DNA of 64,000 nt from Symsagittifera roscoffensis (Eukaryota; Xenacoelomorpha; Acoela; Convolutidae): assembly GCF_963678635.1 (NCBI RefSeq), contig NC_087069.1, positions 12,282,530-12,346,529 of the forward strand. The letters run 5' to 3'. Positions 1 through 10,603 of this stretch are shown here, in pieces. Position 1 is the first letter of the stretch, and each line of letters begins with the position of its first letter. Made by a program: the position numbers and the translations under genes. The notes below the pieces were generated by a model. That model was not told the DNA's origin. It did not search any database and saw only the letters and a list, made by a program, of their open reading frames with translations.

Positions 1-1005
1 TTTATTATAATATTCTTCCAAAAAAAGAATTAGAAGGATTGTTGCTAGGGCAAATGTGAGGATTGCTTTCTTTATACATTTACATATGGTCAAAATGATG
101 GATGATAAAAATGCTATGAAAATTACAAACAATAAAAAAATATCAGTTCTACTGAAAATTGTTCGTATCATTTAGACAAGTTGTATAAATCGTACCTGTG
201 GATATAATCAAGGGTTTTGGAAAGTTGAAGGAATAGTTCGAGTAATTCGAGTATAGTGTAGAAAATTTAAAAAATGTTACAAAAAATGATTAGGATTATT
301 AGAAAAGATTCAAGTATATCAAAAAGAAATATTATAAAGGTTTCAAGTATTGTAAAAAAATGTTTAAGATTTATGAGTATTTGAGTAACTGATTGAGAGA
401 AGAGCATTTAAGAAATGATCTCTTGGTCGAATATTTTTTGCTGTTTGAGGCGATTTTCTAGTGTGGTCGGATTATTTATTAGTTTTTTGACAAGTGGGTT
501 GAGTTTTGTAAAAAATTGTTGGGGGCAATTTTCATGGTGACTGGGAGGTCGTGTTTTTCTTTATTTTTGTTTGTCAAATGATCCGGGGTATGGTGAGATT
601 TTTATACTTTAGGCTAATTAAAATGTTCATTTTGTTACTTTAGGCTAAGTTAACAAATTTGCTTTGGGGGTATTCGTGGTCTGAGTTGGGGAAATATTGT
701 TGATCTTTGGGTTATTAGATAAGGGAGGGGTACGGTATTATGGTGATATTTATTTTAGTTGTCAAGTTGGAGTGGTTTGCTTATTTTTGACCTGGAGGTC
801 GTAAAGTTATAGTTATAGATGTGCCTGGAGTTCTATATGATTCGTCTAATTGGTCTTAGTTTGAGTTAGAGAAAGTGACGGGTTGGATGAATCCTATTGG
901 TCTATTTTGAACTAGAATTATTACGTACTTGTCAGCATGTTATTTTGAAAAATGTAAATGAAAAATGTTTCGAAGGTTTCAAGATAGTGAAGTATAATGT
1001 TAAAA
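1..1005 (-). other. Pol-env junction of copy A
   Basis: AT-rich sequence after the pol stop, nearly identical to 61790-62801 in C. It contains a short ORF at 267-407 (46 aa, hydrophobic, ATG at 407) that in B and C runs to 76 codons. In A a small change in a T/A run creates a TAA. An ATG in the next ORF and a TTTTCAG acceptor-like word follow near 145-180. Confidence 0.6.
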
Positions 1006-4000
1006 TTACTTTTGAAATTCTACTTTCTTTAAAATTTTAGATTGGGGGATGAATATTTTATAGTTTTTACGTGGTTGATTTCGGAGTCTTGTTGTTTTTC
1101 TATTTTCTGATTTGTCGATTTGTTCTTGGGGTATTATTTGTTCGGTCATTTTTCTATTTTTTCTTTGTTTTGGTGATTCTTTATGGTTTTGTGTATTGAT
1201 TTTGGTGGCGATTGGTTTTGTGTTTTGATTTTCGGTGGGGTTATCATTTTGTTCTGTGTTTTTCAGATGTGGTTCATTTTGAATGATTTTTAATCCTGTG
1301 AAAGAATATAATTGAGTTAATTCGCGGAGTGCGTATTCTTTTGGGTAATAAGGTAATAGGTTGTTTCGATGTTGAACGATTTCTTTTTTGTTTGAGTCGG
1401 TAATTTTATATGTGACATCAGTGGGTTTTGCAATTATTTGGTATGGTCCTTTTCGAAGGGGTTGTAATTTTTTAGAAATTCCTTTTTGAGTATTAAAATT
1501 AGGTATTAAAACAAATGTTCCAATTTTTAATTCGGAGGCTGGTGTAAAACGTGAATTGATTTGTTCATTAATGTTTTGTCTTTGTAATAACTTTTTTGTT
1601 ATTTTTTGATAAATTTCATTGTGTTTTTTATCTCTATTTAGAATCCATTCGGTGTGTGTACCGGAGGCTAGTTTAAGAATTTGTGGGTGATGAAAATGAT
1701 CTTCATCGTGTGTATGTAAAGGTAGGTTATAACAAATTGAGTCTTTATTTGGTTGACAATAACCTTGTGCGTTTTTATGAGAATTTGCTGTAAACATTAT
1801 TGGTTTGCGTGGCTTTTGGTTAAAAACCATTTCGTATGGTGACATTCCTAAAGTTGTCGTAATTTGTGAATTATACGCTAAGGGAAATAATTTTACGTCT
1901 GCTGACCATTCGGTATATTTTGTATCATTTCCGTTGATGATACATCTAAGATATTCTTGTAATGAACGGTTCATACCTTCGACTAAGCCGTTTGTCCAAG
2001 GTGCATGAGATGTACGTGGTTTGTGTTTAATGTTATATAAATGACATAGTGTGATAATTTCATTATTTATGAATTCTGTACCGTTGTCTGTAACTAAAAT
2101 TTCTGGTAGTCCGAATTTTGCTATCCAGTGTTCATAGAGTGTTGTGTAAGCGTAATAAGCGTTACAATGTGGTACTGGGTTAAGTGCTACATAATGTGTA
2201 AATGCGTCAACAATTACCATAATGTAGGAGTTTCCTTCTGATGAGGGTGAAATTGGTCCTTTGGTATCAAATGAGATACGATGGTTAAAGTACAAACTTT
2301 GTCCTTTAAAATCTTGTTTTTGTGCTATTTGTTTTTGATTTGGGTAAGGTTTATTTAGTTGACATACTATACAATCATTGCATAGTACTTTTATCCAAAT
2401 TGGTGCATTTGGGAAATAAAAGTTTTGTATAAAATTTGAATATGTTTTTTCTGATCCAGAGTGTCCTTTAATATTTTGTGTATGTGAAATATTAAAAGCT
2501 ATAAGAATCATACTTATAGGGAGACAGGGAACTGCGGATTCATTTAATTTGTATTCTAGAAGGTCTGTGTTTTCGTTAATTGTTGTGTTGTTAAATTTGC
2601 GAAAGTATCGGAGGAGTGTTTTGTTTCCTAGAATGGTTGAATCTGCTTTGATAGGTTTAGTTTTATATTTGTGCCATGATTTCAGTTGTCGAATTACTGG
2701 GTCAAGGTTTTGATATTGTTTCAGTGTTGAAATTGTAATTGTTTCTGTTGGGGGGAGAAAAATATTTTCGATTTCTAATTTAGATAAGGGTATTGTGTCA
2801 TGTGGGTCGTGAAGGTCAAAAACTTGATTTATTGTGTATTTTGGATCATTTGTTTGTGGTCCTGATAAATTTATTTTATCAGTTAAATCTTCTTTTTCAA
2901 TTAGTGGAAAATGGTCTTTTTTAGGCGGGTGTTGTTTTGTTCGTTTTTGTTGGGTGTTATTTTTTATCCATTGAGAATATGGGATTGGTTTGAAAGTTGA
3001 TGTTCCAAGTAAATCAACTTCATAATGATTATTTTGACAATCTAAATAAAGTGGGAAATGTTGTAAACTATTTATTTGTGATTGTTCAATATCAGTTTTT
3101 ACTGCATATTTGCATTCCAATCGGGGTGATGTTTCGTTTTCTGCAAGGTAGAATTTTATGTTTTTGGGTATTTCAACTGTTGTTTTTCGTGTAAGTAATT
3201 CAGGTGGTGTATTTCGACTTAAGGTGTCTGGTAATGCAAGATTTTTTCCTGCAGTCCAAACTATATGTAAGTTTGGAAATTTCATTAGAATTAGTTGAAA
3301 TCTGTAAACTCGGTGGTTTGGGTTAGATTTTTGTGTAAAGAGAAAGATGATTGGTTTATGGTCTGTGAATAGAACTGTTGGATGTTTTGATCCAAGTATC
3401 AGAAATTCATATTCTGTCAGTGTATATATTATGGCTGTACATTCTCTCATTAGAGTTGAGAGTCGTAGCTCTGCTTGAGTGAATAATCGAGAATTTGCTG
3501 ATATGAGGTTCATTTTATTTGTACCATTATGTGATTGTAATAGTGCTGCACCGATGCCAAAGTTCGAAGCATCGCACATTGCATAAAATGGTTGATTTGA
3601 ATCTGGAATTGTGTTTGAAATTTGTTCAGTTAAAAGTTTCTTTATTTCTTCAAATCGTGTTTGATGTTCTGTGTTCCATTCAAAATTATTTTGTTGTCTA
3701 AGGATGTTATAAAATGGTCGTAGATATAATTGCATTTTATAAACATATTTACTCAAAAAGTTTAACATTCCAAGAAATTCTTGGATTTTCTTTTTATTTG
3801 TTGGTGGTTGAAGTTTTTGAATAGCGTCAATGCGTGATTTCAATGGAGTGATTGTTTTTCTTTCTATATTATGTCCTAAGAATTTAACTCTTGTCAAAAA
3901 GAAGTGTGATTTATCGGGGGCGGCCTTCAGATTTTCGTTCTGAAGTATTTGGTGATATTTTTCTAAAACATTGAACATCTCGTCTTTTGTTTGTGATTGC

Positions 4001-7000
4001 ATAAAAACATCGTCTAAATAGGTGATTGCGTTTTTCTTGAGTATTAGTGGTCTAAAAATTTTGCTCATAAAAGCTGAAAATGCTGCTGGTCCTATGGATA
4101 TTCCATAGAATAAGCGGTTGAATTCATATTGTTGGTTTCCGATAACAAATTGTGTTAAACGTCGTGATTGTTCATCTAGTGGCATTTGATTGTATGCACT
4201 ATTCATATCGGCGGTTGTAAAGTATTTGCCGTTTATTTTTGTTAAAATAACTTGTATTGGTTCAATGGGCCAATTACATTTTGATTCATCTATGAGTGAA
4301 TTGAGGTATCTAGCATCGAGAACGATTTTTAATGATTCTCCTTTAGCTAGAATGATAACGGGGTTGATAAATGTGTTGCCTTTTGGTTGTTCTTCTTTAT
4401 TAACTGGTGATATAATGTTGTATTGTTCTAATATATCGAGTAATCTGTTCACTTTATCATGTAAGTGAATTGGTACTTTACTTGCTCTCTGTTTTTTGAA
4501 AACTGCGTCTGGTTTTAACGGGAGATGTAGTGATGAACTGATTTTGCCAACATCGAATTTTGATGTTGCATAGACTGATGAATATTTAATTAGCTGTTTG
4601 GCTAATTTTTCGAATTCGTCTTGTGTTATTTGTGAATGTTGGAAATTAAACATTGTTAAAAATTTCTGTTGGTTCTCTGTGTAGTTACTTATGTTGAATG
4701 TAGGTTTGAAATATGGGGTTTTTGTGAAATAATCTGTATTTCTTTTTTCATTACTTATTATATTATTTATGGATAATTCTTCATTAAGAATTGTGGATTG
4801 ACAAATATCTAATAATTGGAGTATATTATTTACGCGGTATGCTTTTTCGTGTATTGGTGATATTGTAGCGTTGGTTTCACAATATCCTAAAAGTCCTAAA
4901 GGTAATGTTACTTGGTAAGGTGTGTTATTATAGACATGTAAGGAAATGATATCGGAATTCGAATTTTTCAAATATTTTATGGATGAGATTGTGATTTTGA
5001 AAAATTTGTGAATAGGTTTGAATTCAAATTCTGACATATAAAATTTTTGTTTGTTTTGTTCTTTATCATATTGGTGAACTTGTTTGATTGAAAAATTATA
5101 CATATTTCCTGATAGTGGTTTCAGGTGTTTTCTTTGTTGGTTAAATATCGGGTAGAATTTTGAAAAGTCTGGTGGTTGTTTATTTAATCTTTGAAAAAAT
5201 GTTAAGGATGTTTCTTTTGTTTTTGTATATTTATCTTTGATTAATATTTTACTATTTAGTATGTTAATTGTTGGTATATACTTCGAAATAAATGGTATTC
5301 CAATGATATTATATTTAATATCAGTGATATGGAATATTTGTTTAAATGGCTTATTTAAAATTTTGCTTTGCTCCATTGTTCTGGTGGGGAGGAGAAATAA
5401 TTGGATTTTTCCGTAGTTTATCAATGTTGATCCTTGTGCTGTTGCTAACTTACTGGAGGTTTCAAGAGGTGTTAGCTTTGGGTGTGAAGTTTTTATTTCA
5501 TTCCATGTGGGGATGTTTATTATGTTTGATTCTGCTCCTGAATCAATTAAAAAATCTATTTCAAGGTCTGGTGGTTGAAATTCTTTATTTCTTGGGCTTT
5601 CTAAGAGAAATGGTATTGTCCAAATTTTTTCTTTGGGTTGTTCTTTTTGTATATTTTGATAAATGTGGTTTGTATTCAAGCATTTTGTTTTGGTATTTTT
5701 ATTGGTTTGATTTGTAGTGTTAATCTCATTTGTTTCTTGCGTCGTTGGTGTGGAATTTATGGGTGTAGTGTAATAATTTTGAAGAAATTCTGATTGATTT
5801 TCATATATGTGTGATGAAAAAGGTTGTTCATATATGACAGATTCATAGTCATTTTCGACTTTTATCATATTGATAGAAAGAGTGTTTTCAGCATCACTTT
5901 CTGAATCTGATGATGTACAGTTTATTTGATTGAGTTGTAACGTATCAGTTACTGTGTCATCAATACCTGGAGGGTCTGATGTTGTTTCTGGATTAGATTG
6001 TACTTGATTGATTTGTCTTTGATGTTTAGGTGTACTACTTCTGTGGCGATTATTAGAATTATTATAGTTATTATTATTCCGGTGTGGTGATTGGGAAGAA
6101 TTTCTATAACGATTATTATAACTTGAGTGTCGATTTTGTGAATTATTTCGCGATCTGTTTTGGTAATTATTGTTTGGTCTGTTATAGTTCGATCTATTAT
6201 ATGAGTTATTCCTTGATCGATTGTTCGGGTAATTCTGGTTTCGGTTGTTTGAATAACTTCTATTTCGATTATAGGAGTAGTTTCTATTCCTATTGTATGA
6301 TGAATTTCGTGATTGGTTGTTTGGATAGTAGTTATTTCTTGATTGGGAATTAGATCTAGAAACAAATCGTTGTGTATTTGAATTTGATCTGGAGTAGTTA
6401 TTTCGACTATTTGGTCTATTGTAGTGATTTTGTGATGAATTATACGTGTTTCTTCGTTCTGGTGATCTTCCTCTATAACTTGAGTTATATGGTGATTGAT
6501 TTCTTGTATAGTTTGTATTGTTCGGGAGTGGTTTTCCTGAACTGTTGTTGCTGTAAACTGTTTTGTTCGGTAGATTTTGATCTTTTTTCATGTATTGATA
6601 GAATGATTTATTTGGTTCTTTATATTTTTGAGGTTTATTTTGATTGTCTTGATGTTTTTGTCTACATTCGGAAATACTATGTCCGTATCGTCGGCAATAA
6701 TTACACCATTTTTTGAAAGATGGTTTGCCTTTGAAGTTTGGGTTCTTTTCGTAAATATTGAGTATTTCAGTGATTTTTTCAACGAGGTCTGTTTCTGATT
6801 CCTGTATATTATTAATATTAGTGGGAGTCGTTTCAATTCTGTTAACGTATTGTAATTTCAGATTTTCCGTTTCTTCTAGTTTCATCGTGATTTCTGCTTG
6901 TTCTAATTTGTCTACTAGTTTTCGAAAATCTAAATCGGGTTCTCGAATTGAAGAAGGATGGGATGCTCTCTTTTTTATTGCTATTTTCCTTAATTGTGGT

Positions 7001-9228
7001 GTTAAGGTCATCATTAAGATTTCTGTCATCTTTGTGTTTTTATAGTCATGTGTATTTAATGAATATGCTTTTCGAACTAGTGTTTCGATTCGTACTGCTA
7101 TTTGCTTGATGGTTTCGTTTGGTAATCTGCGAATTTCATTACATAAAACTCTTTGTTGTTGTTTGTTTCTTTCGGAGTCAAACATTTTTGAAAATTCTTG
7201 TGTAAACCTTTTCCAGTTTGATTTTATTTCTAGAGGTAGTACTGAAAACCATTTTTGGGCTGCGCCATCTAAGGTTGTTTGTATTAACGCTGTGCGTCGA
7301 TGTATCCAGTTTTGATGTAGTGGCGTATTAATTGGTTCAGGTCCAATATTTAAAATCAGGTTTGCTGTTACTGCATTTAAATAATCTTCTACAGAGTATT
7401 CAGGGTCTGTTCCTGTGAAAACCATTAAAGGTTTGTTTGATGTTATTGATGATCCACCCATAAGGTATGGATTCATTGTCATTTGTAATGATTCTGCTGC
7501 ATTTGGCATTTGAGAAAAATTCGAAAGTTGGTTTCTTGTTATTTCATGTTGTTGGAGATAATATGGGAGTGGTATTTCATTTTGCATTTGTGATGCTTGA
7601 TACGAGTGTGCAGTCATTGGATTTTGTTGTTGAATTGGTTGAAAAGATTGTGTATTAATTAAATTTTGTTGTTGAATTGGTTGTTGATGTTGTGCATCTA
7701 TTGGTTGTGGAGAAAAATTTCTATGATTTGTACGTGTTCTCTGTATTCCTTGTCTACGATATTCTTGAGTATTTGGTGCAAATATATCTGGTTGTAAGAA
7801 ATCATTATCTGAGGATAAATAATCCATTTGATAAGATGTTTGTTTTTTATTTTTATTTTGTTGAAAAAATGGGTAATTTTCACTGTGATCCTGTGGAGGA
7901 TTTGTTTGGAAATTTATTGAATTAGGTTGGGTCATTGGGTTATCCCAATTTCGAGATCTTGTATATTGGTTAAAATTTCTTTGTGGTTGATTATATGTTT
8001 TTGATGGATGTGTATAATTATAATTATGGTCTGCAAAGTTGTTTCTAGTGAATGTTTTGCGTGTTTTTGATGGTATTGTCATGGGTCTGTATGTTTGGTA
8101 ATCCATATGTGAATATTTAGGAGCAACCGAAGGTTTAACGGTTGATTGTAAGGTTACTTGTGTTTGTAAAGGATTTGTATTTCTTGGTGTTGTTAAATTT
8201 GGGCGTATTGGTGAGATACTTTGTTGTGTAGTTGTTGTGTGTACAATTTCTTCATTTATGAAGTGTGATGGTGTCTGGATATCTTGTTGAGTAAGATTCC
8301 TAGTTCCATTGAGGTTTTCATTGTGTATAACTGTAGAGTTTAAACTATTATTTTGTGTATCGGGCAAAAATGTATTATAGTTTAATGGTGTTGCATCAAT
8401 GGTTAATGGTATTACTTTTACATAATCTCTTATGTAAGATATCGTACTTATTGCTTGACTTGAGATTGATTGTGGGAAGCTTATAAATGCGGGATGAGAC
8501 CATTCGGGGTCCCAAACATAATCTGATTGTTCTGTGATAGCGGTATCATCGTTCGAGTTTTGGGGTCTAAAATTTTTTCTTGCTTGTGCAATTAAATCAA
8601 TATTGTGTGTGAAATAATCTATTATGAACCATGCCAAAATTTTTTGTAGATCGTGTTTTGTATGTTGTGAAACGTCGTCTTTCGTGAAATTTTCTTTAAT
8701 GATGTTTAAATAACTAGAGAGTAGTGTGATTTCATGTCGTACTTTTAAATGTTTAGATGTTTCTGTCGGTGAGACATTTGTTATTGGGATTTCATTTTCT
8801 AATATCGAAATATAACTATATATTATTGCGAAAACTTCATTGGTGAATATGGAGTTTGCTCTTTGTGAGTTATGATATTGGATGCTTTTTATATATTCTG
8901 AAAAAACTTTTGAAAATTCTAAATCAAGATCGTCTGTTTGAATTGTATATTTTCTATGATTATGGTTTGGTGAGGTGAATTCTATGGAGTAGATTCCATA
9001 CTGTTGTGTTATGTTGCATATATCTTTTAAGTAGTGGTCTATGATTTGTCTTTTGATTTTTACATCTGGGAACTCTGTTTTACATGGACTGATTCCGGGT
9101 TCAAATAAATTTAATAGTAAATTTTTGCAAAATATATGCTGTCCTCTATCGGTGGTTGCATCTACTATAAAAGGAAAGATTTCATCATCATCTGGACTTT
9201 CTTCACCTGGGGTGTGCGTTGAGCTCAT
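1006..9228 (-). CDS. Fused Gag-Pol polyprotein, copy A (intact)
   Basis: A single uninterrupted frame of 2740 codons, so no gag/pol frameshift is needed. Order, by approximate residue: Gln/Asn-rich N-terminal region; Gag capsid-like helical domain about 600-775; CCHC zinc knuckle about 839-855 (C-x2-C-x4-H-x4-C); Asn/Ser/Arg/Tyr-rich disordered tract about 910-1060; retropepsin with DSGAES about 1228; a beta-rich segment before RT; reverse transcriptase with YLDDV about 1735; RNase H beginning at MCDASNFG about 1883; integrase with HHCC finger about 2250-2290, catalytic D (FDTKG, about 2320), D (TDNGTEF, about 2380) and E (GLVEGMN, about 2415); GPY-type C-terminal module about 2594; Lys/Asn-rich tail. 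It builds particles, reverse-transcribes the RNA and integrates the cDNA. All key residues are present, so it is probably functional. Confidence 0.93.
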   Translation of the reverse strand: MSSTHTPGEESPDDDEIFPFIVDATTDRGQHIFCKNLLLNLFEPGISPCKTEFPDVKIKRQIIDHYLKDICNITQQYGIYSIEFTSPNHNHRKYTIQTDDLDLEFSKVFSEYIKSIQYHNSQRANSIFTNEVFAIIYSYISILENEIPITNVSPTETSKHLKVRHEITLLSSYLNIIKENFTKDDVSQHTKHDLQKILAWFIIDYFTHNIDLIAQARKNFRPQNSNDDTAITEQSDYVWDPEWSHPAFISFPQSISSQAISTISYIRDYVKVIPLTIDATPLNYNTFLPDTQNNSLNSTVIHNENLNGTRNLTQQDIQTPSHFINEEIVHTTTTQQSISPIRPNLTTPRNTNPLQTQVTLQSTVKPSVAPKYSHMDYQTYRPMTIPSKTRKTFTRNNFADHNYNYTHPSKTYNQPQRNFNQYTRSRNWDNPMTQPNSINFQTNPPQDHSENYPFFQQNKNKKQTSYQMDYLSSDNDFLQPDIFAPNTQEYRRQGIQRTRTNHRNFSPQPIDAQHQQPIQQQNLINTQSFQPIQQQNPMTAHSYQASQMQNEIPLPYYLQQHEITRNQLSNFSQMPNAAESLQMTMNPYLMGGSSITSNKPLMVFTGTDPEYSVEDYLNAVTANLILNIGPEPINTPLHQNWIHRRTALIQTTLDGAAQKWFSVLPLEIKSNWKRFTQEFSKMFDSERNKQQQRVLCNEIRRLPNETIKQIAVRIETLVRKAYSLNTHDYKNTKMTEILMMTLTPQLRKIAIKKRASHPSSIREPDLDFRKLVDKLEQAEITMKLEETENLKLQYVNRIETTPTNINNIQESETDLVEKITEILNIYEKNPNFKGKPSFKKWCNYCRRYGHSISECRQKHQDNQNKPQKYKEPNKSFYQYMKKDQNLPNKTVYSNNSSGKPLPNNTNYTRNQSPYNSSYRGRSPERRNTYNSSQNHYNRPNSRNNYSRSNSNTQRFVSRSNSQSRNNYYPNNQSRNSSYNRNRNYSYNRNRSYSNNRNQNYPNNRSRNNSYNRSNYNRPNNNYQNRSRNNSQNRHSSYNNRYRNSSQSPHRNNNNYNNSNNRHRSSTPKHQRQINQVQSNPETTSDPPGIDDTVTDTLQLNQINCTSSDSESDAENTLSINMIKVENDYESVIYEQPFSSHIYENQSEFLQNYYTTPINSTPTTQETNEINTTNQTNKNTKTKCLNTNHIYQNIQKEQPKEKIWTIPFLLESPRNKEFQPPDLEIDFLIDSGAESNIINIPTWNEIKTSHPKLTPLETSSKLATAQGSTLINYGKIQLFLLPTRTMEQSKILNKPFKQIFHITDIKYNIIGIPFISKYIPTINILNSKILIKDKYTKTKETSLTFFQRLNKQPPDFSKFYPIFNQQRKHLKPLSGNMYNFSIKQVHQYDKEQNKQKFYMSEFEFKPIHKFFKITISSIKYLKNSNSDIISLHVYNNTPYQVTLPLGLLGYCETNATISPIHEKAYRVNNILQLLDICQSTILNEELSINNIISNEKRNTDYFTKTPYFKPTFNISNYTENQQKFLTMFNFQHSQITQDEFEKLAKQLIKYSSVYATSKFDVGKISSSLHLPLKPDAVFKKQRASKVPIHLHDKVNRLLDILEQYNIISPVNKEEQPKGNTFINPVIILAKGESLKIVLDARYLNSLIDESKCNWPIEPIQVILTKINGKYFTTADMNSAYNQMPLDEQSRRLTQFVIGNQQYEFNRLFYGISIGPAAFSAFMSKIFRPLILKKNAITYLDDVFMQSQTKDEMFNVLEKYHQILQNENLKAAPDKSHFFLTRVKFLGHNIERKTITPLKSRIDAIQKLQPPTNKKKIQEFLGMLNFLSKYVYKMQLYLRPFYNILRQQNNFEWNTEHQTRFEEIKKLLTEQISNTIPDSNQPFYAMCDASNFGIGAALLQSHNGTNKMNLISANSRLFTQAELRLSTLMRECTAIIYTLTEYEFLILGSKHPTVLFTDHKPIIFLFTQKSNPNHRVYRFQLILMKFPNLHIVWTAGKNLALPDTLSRNTPPELLTRKTTVEIPKNIKFYLAENETSPRLECKYAVKTDIEQSQINSLQHFPLYLDCQNNHYEVDLLGTSTFKPIPYSQWIKNNTQQKRTKQHPPKKDHFPLIEKEDLTDKINLSGPQTNDPKYTINQVFDLHDPHDTIPLSKLEIENIFLPPTETITISTLKQYQNLDPVIRQLKSWHKYKTKPIKADSTILGNKTLLRYFRKFNNTTINENTDLLEYKLNESAVPCLPISMILIAFNISHTQNIKGHSGSEKTYSNFIQNFYFPNAPIWIKVLCNDCIVCQLNKPYPNQKQIAQKQDFKGQSLYFNHRISFDTKGPISPSSEGNSYIMVIVDAFTHYVALNPVPHCNAYYAYTTLYEHWIAKFGLPEILVTDNGTEFINNEIITLCHLYNIKHKPRTSHAPWTNGLVEGMNRSLQEYLRCIINGNDTKYTEWSADVKLFPLAYNSQITTTLGMSPYEMVFNQKPRKPIMFTANSHKNAQGYCQPNKDSICYNLPLHTHDEDHFHHPQILKLASGTHTEWILNRDKKHNEIYQKITKKLLQRQNINEQINSRFTPASELKIGTFVLIPNFNTQKGISKKLQPLRKGPYQIIAKPTDVTYKITDSNKKEIVQHRNNLLPYYPKEYALRELTQLYSFTGLKIIQNEPHLKNTEQNDNPTENQNTKPIATKINTQNHKESPKQRKNRKMTEQIIPQEQIDKSENRKTTRLRNQPRKNYKIFIPQSKILKKVEFQK

Positions 9229-9670
9229 TTTTTCGTTCGATGACTGTTAATATGTAATTATCAATGTGTCTAATTGGTTGATTCCAATTGTATAAATGTA
9301 CTGGTTTGTGTTTATACTGCTTTTTTATTCTTCTTTTTCCTCTTTTTGATGAATTTGAAGTTGTTTCTGAGTCAGAAAAATATAATTGATCGTGAAGTGG
9401 GTAATTTTTATCTATTGATTCTTTTAGTTTGTAAAGTTCGTCTAAACTGTTGGTTTCTGATTCTGAAAATGCGTTTCGGTTTTTTGAAAATCTTTTTCGT
9501 GTTATTTGTCTTTGTTTCGTTATTATTTTTCTTTTTAGTGTTTGTCGTTTTGTTCGAATGTATCCAACTGTTTGTGTATGAGGTGTGATTACAAGGTCGT
9601 ATTTTTTGTTATCTATTTCACATTTGTGTAAAACGATTGTTTGTTTATTTCCTAGGTTTTTAAATGACAT
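9203..9670 (-). CDS. ORF1: small basic protein overlapping the gag start
   Basis: Encodes 155 aa, strongly basic, with Arg/Lys clusters near residues 38-65 (TKRQTLKRKIITKQR type) and 110-123 (KRGKRRIKKQYKHK), and acidic/Ser stretches between them. Its last 26 bases overlap the gag-pol start in another frame (gag ATG at 9228). The basic clusters look like nuclear-localisation or nucleic-acid-binding signals, but I recognise no family. B preserves the whole frame (15126-15587) with one nonsense change at codon 10, which argues for past coding constraint. The overlap suggests leaky scanning or termination-reinitiation into gag. Alternatives: a nucleocapsid-like or regulatory accessory protein. 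Confidence 0.65.
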   Translation of the reverse strand: MSFKNLGNKQTIVLHKCEIDNKKYDLVITPHTQTVGYIRTKRQTLKRKIITKQRQITRKRFSKNRNAFSESETNSLDELYKLKESIDKNYPLHDQLYFSDSETTSNSSKRGKRRIKKQYKHKPVHLYNWNQPIRHIDNYILTVIERKNELNAHPR

Positions 9671-9856
9671 AAGGTTTAGGATGACGGATGCAAAAGGTTG
9701 TTAAATGATTTCTATTTTCCTAAACTGTTAGTTCTTACGATTTTTTGGTTAGCTTAACCTGGGTCTATTTGTTCAGGGTTGGAGAGAAAAGTATATCGAT
9801 TCCGAAGAATGATTTTTTACTTTCTCGTGGCTAGTATAAGTTAAGGTGTTAACTTA

Positions 9857-9857
9857 C
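9857..9857 (-). promoter_or_regulatory. Candidate splice donor in copy A leader
   Basis: Sense GTAAGTT, a good 5' splice-site match, lies upstream of ORF1. B has the same word at 14940. It could pair with acceptors in the pol-env junction (TTTTCAG in C at 61957-61958) to make a subgenomic env RNA. This pairing is inference. Confidence 0.35.
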
Positions 9858-10187
9858 TTAATCTTACTTAGGGGTAGTGATTGTGTTCAAGGGTTGGAGA
9901 ATAGTAAATCGATCCACAAGGTTCAGGTATAATTAGAACGCGAGTAGTTCGTTAGATACTATTTTAAACTTACTAAGTCTAAGATTTATCCTGGGTCTGG
10001 TAAGAGGGGGGGTCAAGTGAAGGATGAATAACCGAAGTTCTTCACTATTTATCCTAATTTGAATGATTAGTTTTGTTTAAAAATTTCTATTAGTCTTAGC
10101 TCTTTAGAAAGGGTTGGGTAGTGAATCGACGTTTGAGGTCGTTAGACACTAATTAAGTGGGTGGGGGAGAACAAAGTTGTTCTGTTT

Positions 10188-10212
10188 GATCCAAGGATAA
10201 GCCTTGATGATC
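10188..10212 (-). repeat. Leader hairpin word, copy 1 of 2 (copy A)
   Basis: The 25-bp word has the core ATCAAGGCTTATCCTTGGAT (sense) flanked by GATC. CAAGG and CCTTG can pair around a CTTAT loop. An identical word lies at 10248-10272, and two more are in B at 14525-14549 and 14585-14609. Candidate packaging or dimerisation signal (inference). Confidence 0.6.
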
Positions 10213-10247
10213 AAATTTGAAATTTAATTAAGTAGAAAATGATTTAA

Positions 10248-10272
10248 GATCCAAGGATAAGCCTTGATGATC
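10248..10272 (-). repeat. Leader hairpin word, copy 2 of 2 (copy A)
   Basis: Second exact copy of the 25-bp hairpin word, 60 bp from the first. The flanking sequence differs, so the word itself appears to be what is kept. Confidence 0.6.
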
Positions 10273-10603
10273 TGGTTTTAAAATTAAGTGAATTTAAGTT
10301 TTAATAAAATTTTAAATGTGTGTAAAGGAAAGATTTAGTGTTTTGATGATATTAGTGGGTTTATGATTGCTGTTATGTTTTAGATGATGGAGCTGGAACA
10401 ACAGGATGATTTATGATTACTAACCATTTATTGTCATGCTACTAATTTTTATTTTTTATTTTTCAATAAATATTTTTCAAACATGTTTTGTATATTACTG
10501 CAGAGTTTTAGGAAAACGATCTTAGATCTTTTTATCAATCGTTATTGTATATTAATAATTTTGTTTAGCGCCTGAAATGATTTTGAAGATTAGCTTCAAG
10601 GTT

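Noticed and set aside
3519-4468. Plus-strand ORFs at 3519-3701 and 4190-4468 as host genes
   Set aside because: Both lie opposite RT/RNase H coding sequence and repeat in the same place opposite B's pol; shadows.
5346-5717. Hydrophobic 123-codon plus-strand ORF opposite gag-pol
   Set aside because: Complement of an A-rich coding strand; T-rich DNA reads as Phe/Leu/Val. Shadow of the gag-pol frame, not conserved as a protein.
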